From the NCBI RefSeq assembly GCF_001514305.1, contig NZ_KQ949093.1, positions 1-64,000 of the forward strand: DNA of 64,000 nt. Direction: 5' to 3'. Source of the stretch: Streptomyces dysideae (GTDB lineage Bacteria; Actinomycetota; Actinomycetes; Streptomycetales; Streptomycetaceae). This document shows, piece after piece, positions 8,069 through 19,614 of this stretch. Position 1 is the first letter of the stretch. Every line of letters begins with the position of its first letter. The notes under the pieces are model-generated. The model was not told the DNA's origin, made no database searches, and saw only the letters and a list, made by a program, of their open reading frames with translations. The position numbers and the translations under genes were made by a program.

Positions 8069-8713
8069 GTGAGAAGCAGCGGCGACGGTACGGCTGGGGG
8101 TGCCCCCGGACGCAGTCTCGGGGAGAGCGGTCCGTACCCGCTTCACGGCAGCGCGGCCGATCACGCTCCGCAGCGACCGGCGGCCGTGCCGAGCAGCGGA
8201 GGGGCGAGGTCCATGGCGTCCGAGCAGATCGGCTATCGCGGCCCAACGGCATGTGCGGCCGCCGGCATCACCTATCGGCAACTGGACTACTGGGCGCGTA
8301 CCGGGCTCGTCGAGCCGAGCGTGCGGCCCGCGTACGGGTCGGGGACACAGCGGCTGTACAGCTTCCGGGACGTCGTCGTCCTGAAGATCGTCAAGCGGTT
8401 CCTGGACACCGGTGTGTCGCTGCAGAACATCCGCACCGCGGTGCAGCACCTGCGCGAGCGCGGCTTCCGTGATCTCGAGCGCATGACGCTGATGAGCGAC
8501 GGCGCCACGGTATACGAGTGCACCTCGCCGGACGAGGTCCACGCGCTGCTCCAGGGCGGTCAGGGGATCTTCGGGATCGCCGTGGGCGTGGTGTGGCGGG
8601 ACGTGGAGAGCGCCCTGTCGCAGCTGCACGGTGAGCGCATCGACACCGGCGAGACGCTGGTCGGGCACAATCCGGCGGACGAGCTGGCGCGACGGCGCAA
8701 TCGGGCCGTGTGA
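8069..8713 (+). CDS. MerR-family transcriptional regulator
   Basis: A 214-residue regulator. About 50 disordered N-terminal residues precede a MerR/HTH_17 DNA-binding domain (YRGPTACAAAGI, YRQLDYWARTGL, YSFRDVVVLKIV) and a C-terminal region with MTLMSDGATVYEC. It is the homologue of the MerR gene next to gcvB in mycobacteria (Rv1830 position). GTG 8069 with the site GGACGGAGG and the promoter at 8010 sets the start. A hairpin repeat copy (8094-8128) is translated in frame inside the disordered N-terminus. Confidence 0.85.
   Translation: MRSSGDGTAGGAPGRSLGESGPYPLHGSAADHAPQRPAAVPSSGGARSMASEQIGYRGPTACAAAGITYRQLDYWARTGLVEPSVRPAYGSGTQRLYSFRDVVVLKIVKRFLDTGVSLQNIRTAVQHLRERGFRDLERMTLMSDGATVYECTSPDEVHALLQGGQGIFGIAVGVVWRDVESALSQLHGERIDTGETLVGHNPADELARRRNRAV
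8094..8128 (-). repeat. Small CCCCC/GGGGG hairpin repeat, copy 2 (inside a CDS)
   Basis: On the minus strand this reads CTCCCCGAGACTGCG, then TCCGGGGGCACCCCCAG, the same design as the copy at 6523. It is translated as part of the MerR protein (residues about 9-20, GGAPGRSLGESG). Confidence 0.6.
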
Positions 8714-8717
8714 GTCC

Positions 8718-8741
8718 TGCCCCCGGGCCGAACCGGGGGCA
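8718..8741 (+). terminator. Hairpin terminator after the MerR gene
   Basis: TGCCCCCGG-gccgaa-CCGGGGGCA forms a 9-bp perfect stem 5 bp after the MerR stop codon. No long T-run follows, as is common in Streptomyces. Confidence 0.6.
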
Positions 8742-8771
8742 TTGTCAGTGGCGTAGGGCAGCATCGGAGAT

Positions 8772-10232
8772 GTGAGAAACGCGCCCACGATCCTGCATCT
8801 CGACATGGATGCCTTCTTCGCCTCCGCGGAGCAGGCATCCAAGCCGAGCCTGCGCGGGAAGGCCGTCATCGTGGGCGGGCTCGGGCCACGGGGCGTGGTG
8901 GCGACCGCGTCGTACGAGGCCCGGGTGTTCGGTGTGCATTCGGCGATGCCCATGGCCCAGGCCCGGCGCCTCGCGCCGAACGCCGCGTATCTCGTGCCGC
9001 GCTTCGGGTTCTACCGGTCGATCAGCGATCAGGTGATGGGGCTGCTGCGGGAGCTGTCACCGCTGGTGGAGCCGTTGAGTCTGGACGAGGCGTTCGTGGA
9101 TCTTGAGGCCGGGGGAACGGCCTGGGACGAGGCGTCGGCGCGGCTGGCGGGGGCGAAGCTGCGTGCCGACATACGGGCGGTCACCGGGCTGACGGGGTCG
9201 GTGGGGCTGGCCGCCTCCAAGATGCTCGCGAAGATCGCCTCCGAGCAGGCAAAGCCCGACGGGCTGGTGCTGATCGAGCCGGGGACCGAGCGGGCGCTGC
9301 TCGGGCCGATGTCGGTACGGACCCTGCCGGGGGTGGGGCCGGCGACGGGTGACCATCTGCGGCGGGCCGGGATCACCACGGTCGACGAGATCGCCGAGGC
9401 AGGGGAGGACGAGCTCGTACGGCTGCTGGGCAAGGCTCATGGGCATGCCCTGTACGCGATGGCGCTGGCGCACGACGAGCGGCCTGTGGTGGCCGAGCGG
9501 GGGACGAAGTCGGTGTCGGTGGAGGACACGTACGACGTGGACATCCACGACCGGGTGCGGGTCGGGCTGGAGGTGCGGCGGCTGGCCGATCGGTGTGTGC
9601 GGCGGCTGCGCGGGGCCGGGCTGTCCGGGCGGACCATCGTGTTGAAGGTGCGGCGGTATGACTTCTCCACGCTGACCCGTTCCGAGACGTTGCGCGGGCC
9701 CACGGATGATCCGGCGGTCGTGCGGGAGGCGGCTGCGCGGCTGTTGGACTCGGTGGATACGACTGGGGGTGTGCGGCTGCTGGGGGTGGGGGTCAGCGGG
9801 CTTGCCGACTACACGCAGGAGGATCTCTTCGCGCAGGCGCAGGCGCAGGCGCAGGCGCAGGGTCAGGGGCAGGCGCTGGGGGAGCGGGAGGACCAGGGGG
9901 TGGAGCAGGGGGGGACAGAGGCTGCGGAGGAGCGGCAGCAGGCTGGGCCTGTGGAGCGGCGGTGGCCAGCGGGCCATGACGTGACTCATGCCGAGTATGG
10001 GCACGGGTGGGTGCAGGGCAGTGGGCTTGGGCGGGTGACGGTGCGGTTCGAGACGCCTGACTCTTCTGAGCCGGGGCGGGTGCGGACGTTCCGGGCGGAC
10101 GACGTGGATTTGGAACCGGCAGATCCGTTGCCGTTGGTGGCGCGGAGGCCTGGCGGTGGGGGAGGTGGTGGGAGTGATGGGGGTGGTGCGGCTTCGGCGG
10201 GTACGGGGGTGACGCCTGCAGCGTCGGGCTAG
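8772..10232 (+). CDS. dinB: DNA polymerase IV (Y-family translesion polymerase)
   Basis: A 486-residue Y-family polymerase that copies damaged templates. Catalytic carboxylates are present: D11 in HLDMDAFF and D105-E106 in SLDEAF. The helix-hairpin-helix region (TLPGVGPATGDHLRRAGI) and little-finger domain follow. QEDLF near residue 352 resembles a beta-clamp-binding peptide. It is followed by five Ala-Gln repeats and a long charged linker, then an extra conserved C-terminal module (HAEYGHGWVQGSGLGRVTVRFE) seen in actinobacterial DinB proteins. The start is GTG 8772, 58 bp after the MerR gene. The tail is Gly-rich and low-complexity. Confidence 0.93.
   Translation: MRNAPTILHLDMDAFFASAEQASKPSLRGKAVIVGGLGPRGVVATASYEARVFGVHSAMPMAQARRLAPNAAYLVPRFGFYRSISDQVMGLLRELSPLVEPLSLDEAFVDLEAGGTAWDEASARLAGAKLRADIRAVTGLTGSVGLAASKMLAKIASEQAKPDGLVLIEPGTERALLGPMSVRTLPGVGPATGDHLRRAGITTVDEIAEAGEDELVRLLGKAHGHALYAMALAHDERPVVAERGTKSVSVEDTYDVDIHDRVRVGLEVRRLADRCVRRLRGAGLSGRTIVLKVRRYDFSTLTRSETLRGPTDDPAVVREAAARLLDSVDTTGGVRLLGVGVSGLADYTQEDLFAQAQAQAQAQGQGQALGEREDQGVEQGGTEAAEERQQAGPVERRWPAGHDVTHAEYGHGWVQGSGLGRVTVRFETPDSSEPGRVRTFRADDVDLEPADPLPLVARRPGGGGGGGSDGGGAASAGTGVTPAASG
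9831..9860 (+). repeat. GCGCAG hexamer repeat inside dinB
   Basis: Five exact GCGCAG units encode Ala-Gln repeats just after the putative clamp-binding motif. Changes in unit number keep the frame, so linker length could vary between strains. Confidence 0.8.
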
Positions 10233-10285
10233 TGAACGGCGTTGCACTGTGGGGGTGGCGTGCACAGCCCGGCGCTTACGGGGTG

Positions 10286-10337
10286 CCATCCCGCGCCCAC
10301 TCGTGCCGCTGGGGCGGCACGAGTGGGCGCGGGATGG
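10286..10337. repeat. 24-bp perfect-stem palindromic repeat (REP-like)
   Basis: Arms 10286-10309 and 10314-10337 are perfectly complementary around a TGGG loop. The core (CGTGCCGC, GGGG, CGGCACG) recurs in degenerate form at about 15946-15984, so it looks like an interspersed repeat family rather than only a terminator. It lies 53 bp after dinB and could still end that transcript. Confidence 0.75.
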
Positions 10338-10400
10338 CGGCGTGGGGGATGGGGGCCTGGTGGCTGGGCTGGGGACGGTTGCATGTCGGCCGATGGTCGC

Positions 10401-10472
10401 GGTAGCGCCTTGTGGGTGGTGCGGTGGTGCGGTGGTGCGGTGGTGCGGTGGTGCGGTAGCGCCTTGTGGGTG
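10401..10472 (+). repeat. Five TGGTGCGG tandem units between 18-bp direct repeats
   Basis: Units occupy 10417-10456 and are flanked by two exact copies of an 18-mer beginning GGTAGCGCC (10401-10418, 10455-10472). The 296-bp gap between dinB and the PRC gene holds only this and the palindrome; I see no gene. Confidence 0.8.
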
Positions 10473-10528
10473 CGGCGGTGCAGGGGGTCGGCAGGTGTGC
10501 AGGGGGTAGTGGGAGGGTGTGTGGTGGG

Positions 10529-10900
10529 TCAGGTGTCTTCTGTGCCTGCCAGTTTGCCGAAGTCTCGGTCCGGGGGTGGGGGCGGAGGGGTCACGTCCAG
10601 GCCGTAGTGGTGGTAGAGCTGGAGTTCCTGGTCGGGGGAGAGGTGGCGGCCTACTCCGAAGTCGGGGGCGTCTTTGATCAGGGTGCGGTCGAAGGGGACG
10701 TGGAGGCTGCCCTCGATCAGTTCGCTGGGCTCAAGGGGGACGAAGGCGTCGCGGGAGAAGAGGCCGGTGCGTATGGCCGCCCATTCCGGCACGCCGGTCG
10801 CGTCGTCGAGGTAGATCTCGTCGACCGTGCCGATCTTGGTGCCGGTGCGGTCGAAGGCCTTGCGGCCGATCAGGTTGCGCGGATCGATGTCGGTCTGCAC
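10529..10900 (-). CDS. PRC-barrel domain protein
   Basis: A 123-residue cytoplasmic protein with one PRC-barrel domain in its first 80 residues (NLIGRKAFDRTGTKIGTVDEI, VPEWAAIRTG). This small beta-barrel is found in RNA-processing and photosynthetic proteins and in many stress proteins of unknown role. The tail has a run of six prolines. It is transcribed away from gcvP, with the shared upstream region holding the glycine riboswitch on the other strand. No specific function can be assigned. Confidence 0.82.
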   Translation of the reverse strand: MQTDIDPRNLIGRKAFDRTGTKIGTVDEIYLDDATGVPEWAAIRTGLFSRDAFVPLEPSELIEGSLHVPFDRTLIKDAPDFGVGRHLSPDQELQLYHHYGLDVTPPPPPPDRDFGKLAGTEDT

Positions 10901-11021
10901 GGGCCCTCCACTTGGTCACAACTCATCCGTAAGCACTACGAAAGAGCACAATGGGGACCACGGCCACTCGAAGGCTTGGCCGTTGACCTCGCTGATAGGC
11001 TTGCAGGCGGCTGCTGACCCC

Positions 11022-11219
11022 GTGCGGGAGAGTCCTCCAGACTTCATAGGAGGCGCCGAAGGAGCAAATCCTCCCCGGAATCTCTCAGGCCCACGTACCG
11101 CACGGACGAGGTCACTCTGGAAAGCAGGGCGGGTGTCGACGGCTCCCGCCCTCACCGACGGTGAAAGCCGGGCGCCCTCGGGGCACCCGGTGAAGCTCTC
11201 AGGTTGACATGACAGAGGG
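11022..11219 (+). ncRNA. Tandem glycine riboswitch (gcvT motif) controlling gcvP
   Basis: Two glycine aptamers in series. The first, about 11022-11103, has the GCGGGAGAGTC start, GGAGGCGCCGAAGGAGCAA core and ATCTCTCAGGCCCA closing segment. The second, about 11104-11219, has ACTCTGGAAAGC, CACCGACGGTGAAAGCC and GAAGCTCTCAGG. Both halves match the gcvT RNA element. It ends about 70 nt before the gcvP start, so glycine should turn on cleavage. A possible promoter ahead of it (TAGGCT at 10997) is weak. Confidence 0.92.
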
Positions 11220-11286
11220 GGAGGCCGTCCGGGTACCCGCGCCATGGTGCCCCTCGAAGGTCGTGTCAGACCAGGAGGCCTCCGCA

Positions 11287-14172
<2,886 letters not shown>

Positions 14173-14176
14173 CGTA

Positions 14177-14208
14177 GTAGCAGTAGCAGTAGCAGTAGCA
14201 GTAGCAGT
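14177..14208 (+). repeat. AGTAGC hexamer microsatellite after gcvP
   Basis: More than five AGTAGC units start 5 bp after the gcvP stop. It lies in the 3' untranslated region before the terminator and is likely variable in length between strains. Confidence 0.85.
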
Positions 14209-14218
14209 TCGTAGGAGA

Positions 14219-14250
14219 AGGGCTCCGCTCTGGTCGAGTGGAGCCCTTTT
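14219..14250. terminator. Bidirectional terminator between gcvP and the mod locus
   Basis: AGGGCTCCGCTC-tggtc-GAGTGGAGCCCT gives a 12-bp stem with one G-U pair, followed by a T-run. It separates two convergent genes and can serve both. Confidence 0.8.
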
Positions 14251-14253
14251 GCG

Positions 14254-14673
14254 TTACCTCGTCGCGAGGGAGACTTCGGTCGACTTGATCAGGGCTACTA
14301 CGGGGGTGTCGGCCGACAGGTCGAGGTCCGTGACGGCGTCGGTGGTGATCGCGGCGGTGAGTTCGGCTCCCTCGACGCCGATCTTGACGGAGGTCATCGC
14401 GGCGCCGGCGGTGATGTCGGTGACGGTGCCGGGGAGCTGGTTGCGGATGGACAAGCCATCGACTGGGGCCGTGGCCAGGGAGACCTCTGTCGACTTCACC
14501 AGGGCGTGTACGGAGGAGCCTGTGGTGAGGCCCAGTTCCTCGGCGGCTTCCCGGGTGATCGCGGCGGTGAGATCCTGGCCGTTGGTGAGACGGACTCTGA
14601 CCGTTGCCATGACCTCGCCGGGGGTGAGGGCGGTGACCGTGCCGGGGAGCTGGTTGCGGATGCTCAGGGTCAT
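14254..14673 (-). CDS. Tandem Mop-domain molybdate-binding protein
   Basis: A 139-residue cytoplasmic protein made of two Mop/TOBE domains, each opening LSIRNQLPGTVT and closing VKSTEVSLA / IKSTEVSLA. Such di-Mop proteins (molbindins) bind molybdate oligomerically and buffer or sense it. ATG 14673 starts directly at the first domain; a longer Pro-rich extension upstream is unlikely. It is the last gene of the minus-strand mod locus, 66 bp after modC. Confidence 0.85.
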   Translation of the reverse strand: MTLSIRNQLPGTVTALTPGEVMATVRVRLTNGQDLTAAITREAAEELGLTTGSSVHALVKSTEVSLATAPVDGLSIRNQLPGTVTDITAGAAMTSVKIGVEGAELTAAITTDAVTDLDLSADTPVVALIKSTEVSLATR

Positions 14674-14739
14674 GGGGCGCCTCGCGGTGGGTGGGGGGAT
14701 TTGCTGGGTTGGCGGTCCCACCGTAGTGCGCCTGGGGGC

Positions 14740-15831
<1,092 letters not shown>

Positions 15832-16200
15832 GGGGGCGTGTCCAGGGAGGAGCGGGAGTGGGAGCGGGGGGTGCGGTGATCGTCGGGTTCTGGTGAGCGG
15901 CGTTGGTGCTGGGCGGGGGTGGTTGCGTGGCCTGGCGTTGGTGGTGTGCCGCCTGCGCCCACCTGTGGCGCCCCAGCGGCACGACTGCCCGCGGCTGGGC
16001 GGGTCTCTGCGGCTGAGCGGGGGTGTTGCTCGTGGCCCGATGATGTCTGCCGGTGCGTGGGGTGCTGCTCCAGGGTGCGGCTGCCCGTGGCTGGGTAGCC
16101 GGCTGCGCGCTGTTCGGGCCGTGTGGCTGGCCAGGGCCCGCTTGGGTGGGTGTCGTCCGAGTGGTGACGGGCCGTGCCGGCCGGGGCGTGTGGTGGGCTG
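15832..16200. other. 369-bp gap inside the mod locus with a degenerate REP-like repeat
   Basis: I see no gene here. At 15946-15984 it contains GTGCCGC ... GCGGCAC and a TGCGCCCAC...GCCCCAGCGGCACGA string related to the palindrome at 10286. The rest is GC-rich, T/G-biased DNA. The repeat may have inserted in, and split, a once compact modBC junction. Confidence 0.5.
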
Positions 16201-17022
16201 TCATGACGTTGTCATCCAGCGGTCCCGCAAGCCTGCCAGTACCGCGATGGAGACGGCCAGCAGGACCAGGCTGAGGGCGATGGCTGCCGCTGGGTCGTTC
16301 TGGAGGGCCAAGTAGACCGCCAGCGGCATCGTTTGGGTGCGGCCGGGGAAGTTGCCCGCGAAGGTGATCGTCGCGCCGAACTCGCCCAGGGCGCGGGCCC
16401 AGGCCAGGACCGAGCCGGCTGCGATGCCGGGGGCGATCAGGGGCAACGTGACCCGGCGAAATGCCGTGAAGCGGGAGGCGCCCAGGGTAGTGGCCGCCTC
16501 TTCGTAGCGGGGGTCGGCGGCCCGTAGCGTGCCCTCCACGCTGATGACGAGGAACGGCATCGCCACGAACGTCTCGGCGAGGATGACGCCAGTGGTGGTG
16601 AAGGGGAGGGTGATTCCGAACCAGGCGTCCAGCCATTGGCCGATGACGCCGTTGCGGCCGAGAGCCAGGAGCAGGGCCACGCCGCCGACCACCGGGGGGA
16701 GGACCAGCGGCAGGGTCACCAGCGCGCGGACCAGGCCGCGGCCGGGGAAGTCCGTGCGGGCCAGCAGCCAGGCCAGTGGGACGCCGATGACCAGACTCAG
16801 CGCTGTTGCCGCCGTCGCGCAGATCAGGGACAGGCGGAGCGCCTCCCACACCTCGGCGCTGGTCAGCTGTTCCGGCAGGCTGCGCCAGGGAGCGCGGACG
16901 AGGAGGGCGAGGAGGGGGAGGAGCAGGAACGCCAGGCCTGCCAGGGCGGGGAGTAGGAGGGGGAGCGGTACGCCACGGCCGCGACGCGGGGCGCCCTTCA
17001 GGGTGTCTGCCCGGCCCTTCAC
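16201..17022 (-). CDS. modB: Molybdate ABC transporter permease
   Basis: A 273-residue inner-membrane permease with about six hydrophobic segments and the EAA loop that docks the ATPase (YEEAATTLGASRFTAF followed by VTLPLIAPG). The end MTTS is short after the last helix. It overlaps modA by 4 nt (17019-17022, ATGA), so the two are translationally coupled. Family, context and length agree with ModB. Confidence 0.92.
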   Translation of the reverse strand: MKGRADTLKGAPRRGRGVPLPLLLPALAGLAFLLLPLLALLVRAPWRSLPEQLTSAEVWEALRLSLICATAATALSLVIGVPLAWLLARTDFPGRGLVRALVTLPLVLPPVVGGVALLLALGRNGVIGQWLDAWFGITLPFTTTGVILAETFVAMPFLVISVEGTLRAADPRYEEAATTLGASRFTAFRRVTLPLIAPGIAAGSVLAWARALGEFGATITFAGNFPGRTQTMPLAVYLALQNDPAAAIALSLVLLAVSIAVLAGLRDRWMTTS

Positions 17023-17861
17023 GGCTTGAGGAACCCGGCCCCGGTCAGGACCTGCCGGCCCTCGGCGGAGCGCACCAGCTCGATGAACGCCTTCGCCGCC
17101 GCGGGGTTGGGGGCGTTCTTCAGCGGGGCGATCGGGTAGTCGTTCACGGCCTCGGCCGACTCGGGGAAGCCCACGCCCTCCACCTTGTCACCCGCCGACT
17201 TCACGTCGGTCTTGTAGACGACGGCGGCGTCAGCCTCCTTCAGCTCGACCTTCGTCAGGGCGCTCTTCACGTCCTGCTCGTAGGAGACGGGGGTGAGTTT
17301 GAGGTTGCTTGCCTTGAGTGCTGTTTGCGCGGCCGCGCCGCACGGTACCGACTTGTCGCACAGGACCACCTTCAGACCTGGCTCGGTGAGGTCGTCGAGG
17401 GAGGAGATTCCGTGCGGGTTGCTCGGCAGCGTGGCGATCTCCAGCTCGTTGCGGACGAAGGTGACGGGCCTGCCGGGCGTGTTCTCCTGGTCCGTCACGA
17501 TCTTCATCGTCCCGGGGCTGGCGGCGGCGAAGACGTCGGCCGGGGCCCCGCTGGTGATGCTCGCGGCGAGGGTGTCGCTGCCGCCGAAGTTGAAGACCAC
17601 CTTCGTGCCCGGGTGGTCCTTCTCGAACTCCCTGCCCAGGGTCTCGAAGCTCTCCTGGAGGGAGGCCGCGGCGAAGACGGTGACCGTGCCGGAGAGCTTC
17701 GCTGAGGAGCCGGATCCGGAGGAGGCGGTACCCCTGTCGGACGACGACGCCGACGAGCAGGCGCTCAGCGCCAGCAGGGCGGCGGCTCCGGCGCCCGTCG
17801 CTCGCAGGGGCCGACGGATTCGACGGGTCCGACGGGTCCGGAGTGCGGAACAGGTCATCAC
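17019..17861 (-). CDS. modA: Molybdate-binding lipoprotein
   Basis: A 280-residue periplasmic-type binding protein anchored as a lipoprotein: an Arg-rich n-region, hydrophobic core and lipobox LSAC with Cys35. The mature part has the ModA pattern (VTVFAAASLQESFETL, FNFGGSDTLAASI, GAPADVFAAAS). An alternative start one codon downstream (17858) is possible. It is the first transporter gene; its 172-bp upstream region separates it from the HTH-Mop regulator gene, which may repress it when molybdate is plentiful (inference). Confidence 0.92.
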   Translation of the reverse strand: MMTCSALRTRRTRRIRRPLRATGAGAAALLALSACSSASSSDRGTASSGSGSSAKLSGTVTVFAAASLQESFETLGREFEKDHPGTKVVFNFGGSDTLAASITSGAPADVFAAASPGTMKIVTDQENTPGRPVTFVRNELEIATLPSNPHGISSLDDLTEPGLKVVLCDKSVPCGAAAQTALKASNLKLTPVSYEQDVKSALTKVELKEADAAVVYKTDVKSAGDKVEGVGFPESAEAVNDYPIAPLKNAPNPAAAKAFIELVRSAEGRQVLTGAGFLKP

Positions 17862-18033
17862 GGGGCCACCACTCCCTCGGTCCAGGGGGAGGAGCCTGCC
17901 GGACCCCTCCTACTTCCTATTCGCCGATCATACTGCCGCATGTGCCAGGTGTTTGGCTCCTGTGGCATGGCATGAGCGGGGTGGATACGTTGAGGGGCTT
18001 GCATGTGCGTTTCTACGGTGCTGTGCTGACCGG

Positions 18034-18429
18034 TCAGGTGCGGTCGATGTGCACGTTGGTCGACTTCACGCGGGCCGTGGCCTCCATGCCGATCTCCAGG
18101 CCCAGTTCCTCGACGGCCTCCCGGGTGAGGAGGGAGACGAGTCGGTGCGGGCCCGCCTGGATCTCCACCTGGGCGGCGACGTCGCCGAGCTTGATCGCGG
18201 TGACGATGCCGGGGAAGGCGTTGCGGACCGAGGTGTACGGCGTTTCCTCGTCGGTGGTGCCGGACTTGGCGAGCTCGACCGAGAACGCGGCCAGGGCGCG
18301 GCCGTCGATGAGTCGTCGTCCGCCCTCGTCGCGGTGGGTCGCCACCCGGCCCGCGTCCGCCCAGCGGCGTGCGGTGTCGGGACTTACGCCGAGGAGGCGG
18401 GCCGCCTGGCCGATCGTGTAGGACTGCAT
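18034..18429 (-). CDS. HTH-Mop molybdate-responsive regulator
   Basis: A 131-residue one-component regulator: an N-terminal MerR/BldC-like helix-turn-helix (YTIGQAARLLGVSPDTARRW) joined to one Mop domain (SVRNAFPGIVTAIKLGD ... RVKSTNVHI). This replaces the classic ModE design. It probably represses or tunes the mod genes just downstream on the same strand. A -10-like TATCGT lies 9 bp before ATG 18429, suggesting a leaderless transcript; GTG 18438 is a longer alternative. Confidence 0.83.
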   Translation of the reverse strand: MQSYTIGQAARLLGVSPDTARRWADAGRVATHRDEGGRRLIDGRALAAFSVELAKSGTTDEETPYTSVRNAFPGIVTAIKLGDVAAQVEIQAGPHRLVSLLTREAVEELGLEIGMEATARVKSTNVHIDRT

Positions 18430-18474
18430 GCCGGTCACGATAGGGCGAGCTGGGGGTCGGTGGCCGGTGCGGGG

Positions 18475-18597
18475 TCAGCCCACATGGGTGACTGCGATCG
18501 CCGCGGAGGACAGCAGGACCAGGACGCCGATGGCGTAGGCGTCGGCGAACCAGAGTATGGCGAGCTTCTCGAAGACCAGCAGGGAGACGCCGAACAT
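18475..18597 (-). CDS. Possible small membrane protein or C-terminal remnant
   Basis: A 40-residue frame beginning MFGVSLLVFEKLAILWF and ending in a clear hydrophobic helix (YAIGVLVLLSSAAIAV). Codon use is Streptomyces-like. No Shine-Dalgarno sequence is obvious. It may be a short single-pass protein or the tail of a decayed membrane gene; I do not recognise it. Confidence 0.35.
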   Translation of the reverse strand: MFGVSLLVFEKLAILWFADAYAIGVLVLLSSAAIAVTHVG

Positions 18598-18650
18598 GGA
18601 GAAGCGGTCGACGCCAGGCAGGCACAAAGGCAGGGAATGATGCCCTGACG

Positions 18651-19187
18651 TCACTCCAGGCCCGAGAGGCGGAACACCGTCAGGGCGGTCTCGCGGTCGA
18701 GGCGGGCGGAGACGCGGCGGAGTTCCGGTGCGGCGAAGGCCTCCGAAACGCGGGCGTCCTCGGCCAGGCGGTGCCACAGGCCGGGGTTGTCCAGCAGGAT
18801 CCGGGTGTCGATCTCGACGCGGCCGCCGAGCGTGTCCCGCAGCACCAGCCGCTGGCCGACGCCGTCCAGGCAGTGCACGGACGCCAGCAGATCGGTGCGG
18901 ACCCGGTGCTCGCTCAGCAGTCCACGGGAGGCCAGCCAGCCCTCGCCGGCCCGGACGCGGGGCGGGTACAGCACGACGAACAGCACCGCGGCGAGCGCGA
19001 GCCACAGGGCGCCGCGCCAGGGGGTGGTGTCGCCCGCGACCCAGTCGACGAGGAGCAGTAGAGCGAGGAGGGCGGCCGAGTAGCGGACCGAGTCGCGCAG
19101 GTCCTTCGTCCAGTGGTTGTCGTACACCGTCGTGCCGGGAGCGGGTGGGCCGACCGGATCCTGCGGTGCCTCGTGGGCGTGTCCCAT
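18651..19187 (-). CDS. Membrane protein of unknown function
   Basis: A 178-residue conserved-looking actinobacterial protein: 30 N-terminal residues, two close membrane helices (about 38-80; SAALLALLLLVDWVAG and LWLALAAVLFVVLY), then a cytoplasmic domain of about 100 residues with RVEIDTRILLDNPGLWHRL. ATG 18187+1000 (19187) fits the likely domain start; ATG 19205 adds six residues and cannot be excluded. Neither start has a good ribosome site. It resembles integral membrane proteins of unknown function with a PH-like soluble part, but I cannot name a family. Confidence 0.7.
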   Translation of the reverse strand: MGHAHEAPQDPVGPPAPGTTVYDNHWTKDLRDSVRYSAALLALLLLVDWVAGDTTPWRGALWLALAAVLFVVLYPPRVRAGEGWLASRGLLSEHRVRTDLLASVHCLDGVGQRLVLRDTLGGRVEIDTRILLDNPGLWHRLAEDARVSEAFAAPELRRVSARLDRETALTVFRLSGLE

Positions 19188-19494
19188 GATGCAGACCGTA
19201 GACATCGAGAGGGCGGAAGCAAGGGCCGTTGACGCGAATCTGACGCGGCCCGGCGGTTTTTGTCGGGCCGTCCTGCTGCGCGGAAGTGGTGCCGAGCCCT
19301 GCGGCGGGTACGTCCACGGCGTCTTGGCTGCGATTACCGGGCCACCTGCAGTGCGCTGCGTAACGTTCGCCGCATCATTCGAATGTTTCGTCTGACGCCT
19401 GGCGCGGATCTATGACAACACCGCGATCGGCACCGGGGCGTCAAGCGCCTCGCACAGCACAGAAATTGGCGGCAGATTCACCGCGTACAAGGGG

Positions 19495-19524
19495 TTGCCA
19501 CCGTTTGACCGCTGTCTCTAGGGT
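19495..19524 (+). promoter_or_regulatory. Promoter of the xylan-uptake operon
   Basis: TTGCCA (19495-19500), 18-bp spacer, TAGGGT (19519-19524). The predicted start near 19531 is about 25 bp upstream of the operator at 19555, so a bound repressor would block elongation. A closer TTGACC (19505) is badly spaced. Confidence 0.5.
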
Positions 19525-19554
19525 GCGGCAACAGCGCAGCTTTCCGGATCAACA

Positions 19555-19567
19555 CCGAAACTTTCGG
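19555..19567. promoter_or_regulatory. CCGAAACTTTCGG operator of the xylan-uptake operon
   Basis: A perfect 6-1-6 palindrome, the same as the CGAAA-N-TTTCG element known upstream of Streptomyces xylanase genes and bound by LacI-type xylose/xylan repressors such as BxlR. It sits 48 bp before the binding-protein start. The LacI gene at 23943 is the obvious candidate repressor. Confidence 0.7.
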
Positions 19568-19614
19568 TCCCGTGGACGTCGTGAACACGTCGTCCCGTAC
19601 CCAAGGAGCGCATG

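Noticed and set aside
10984..11002. TTGACC and TAGGCT just before the glycine riboswitch as a promoter
   Set aside because: The two hexamers are 7 bp apart; neither pairs with a second element at 16-18 bp convincingly, so the riboswitch promoter is left unassigned.
19505..19524. TTGACC at 19505 as -35 for TAGGGT at 19519
   Set aside because: Spacing is only 8 bp; TTGCCA at 19495 with 18 bp fits instead.
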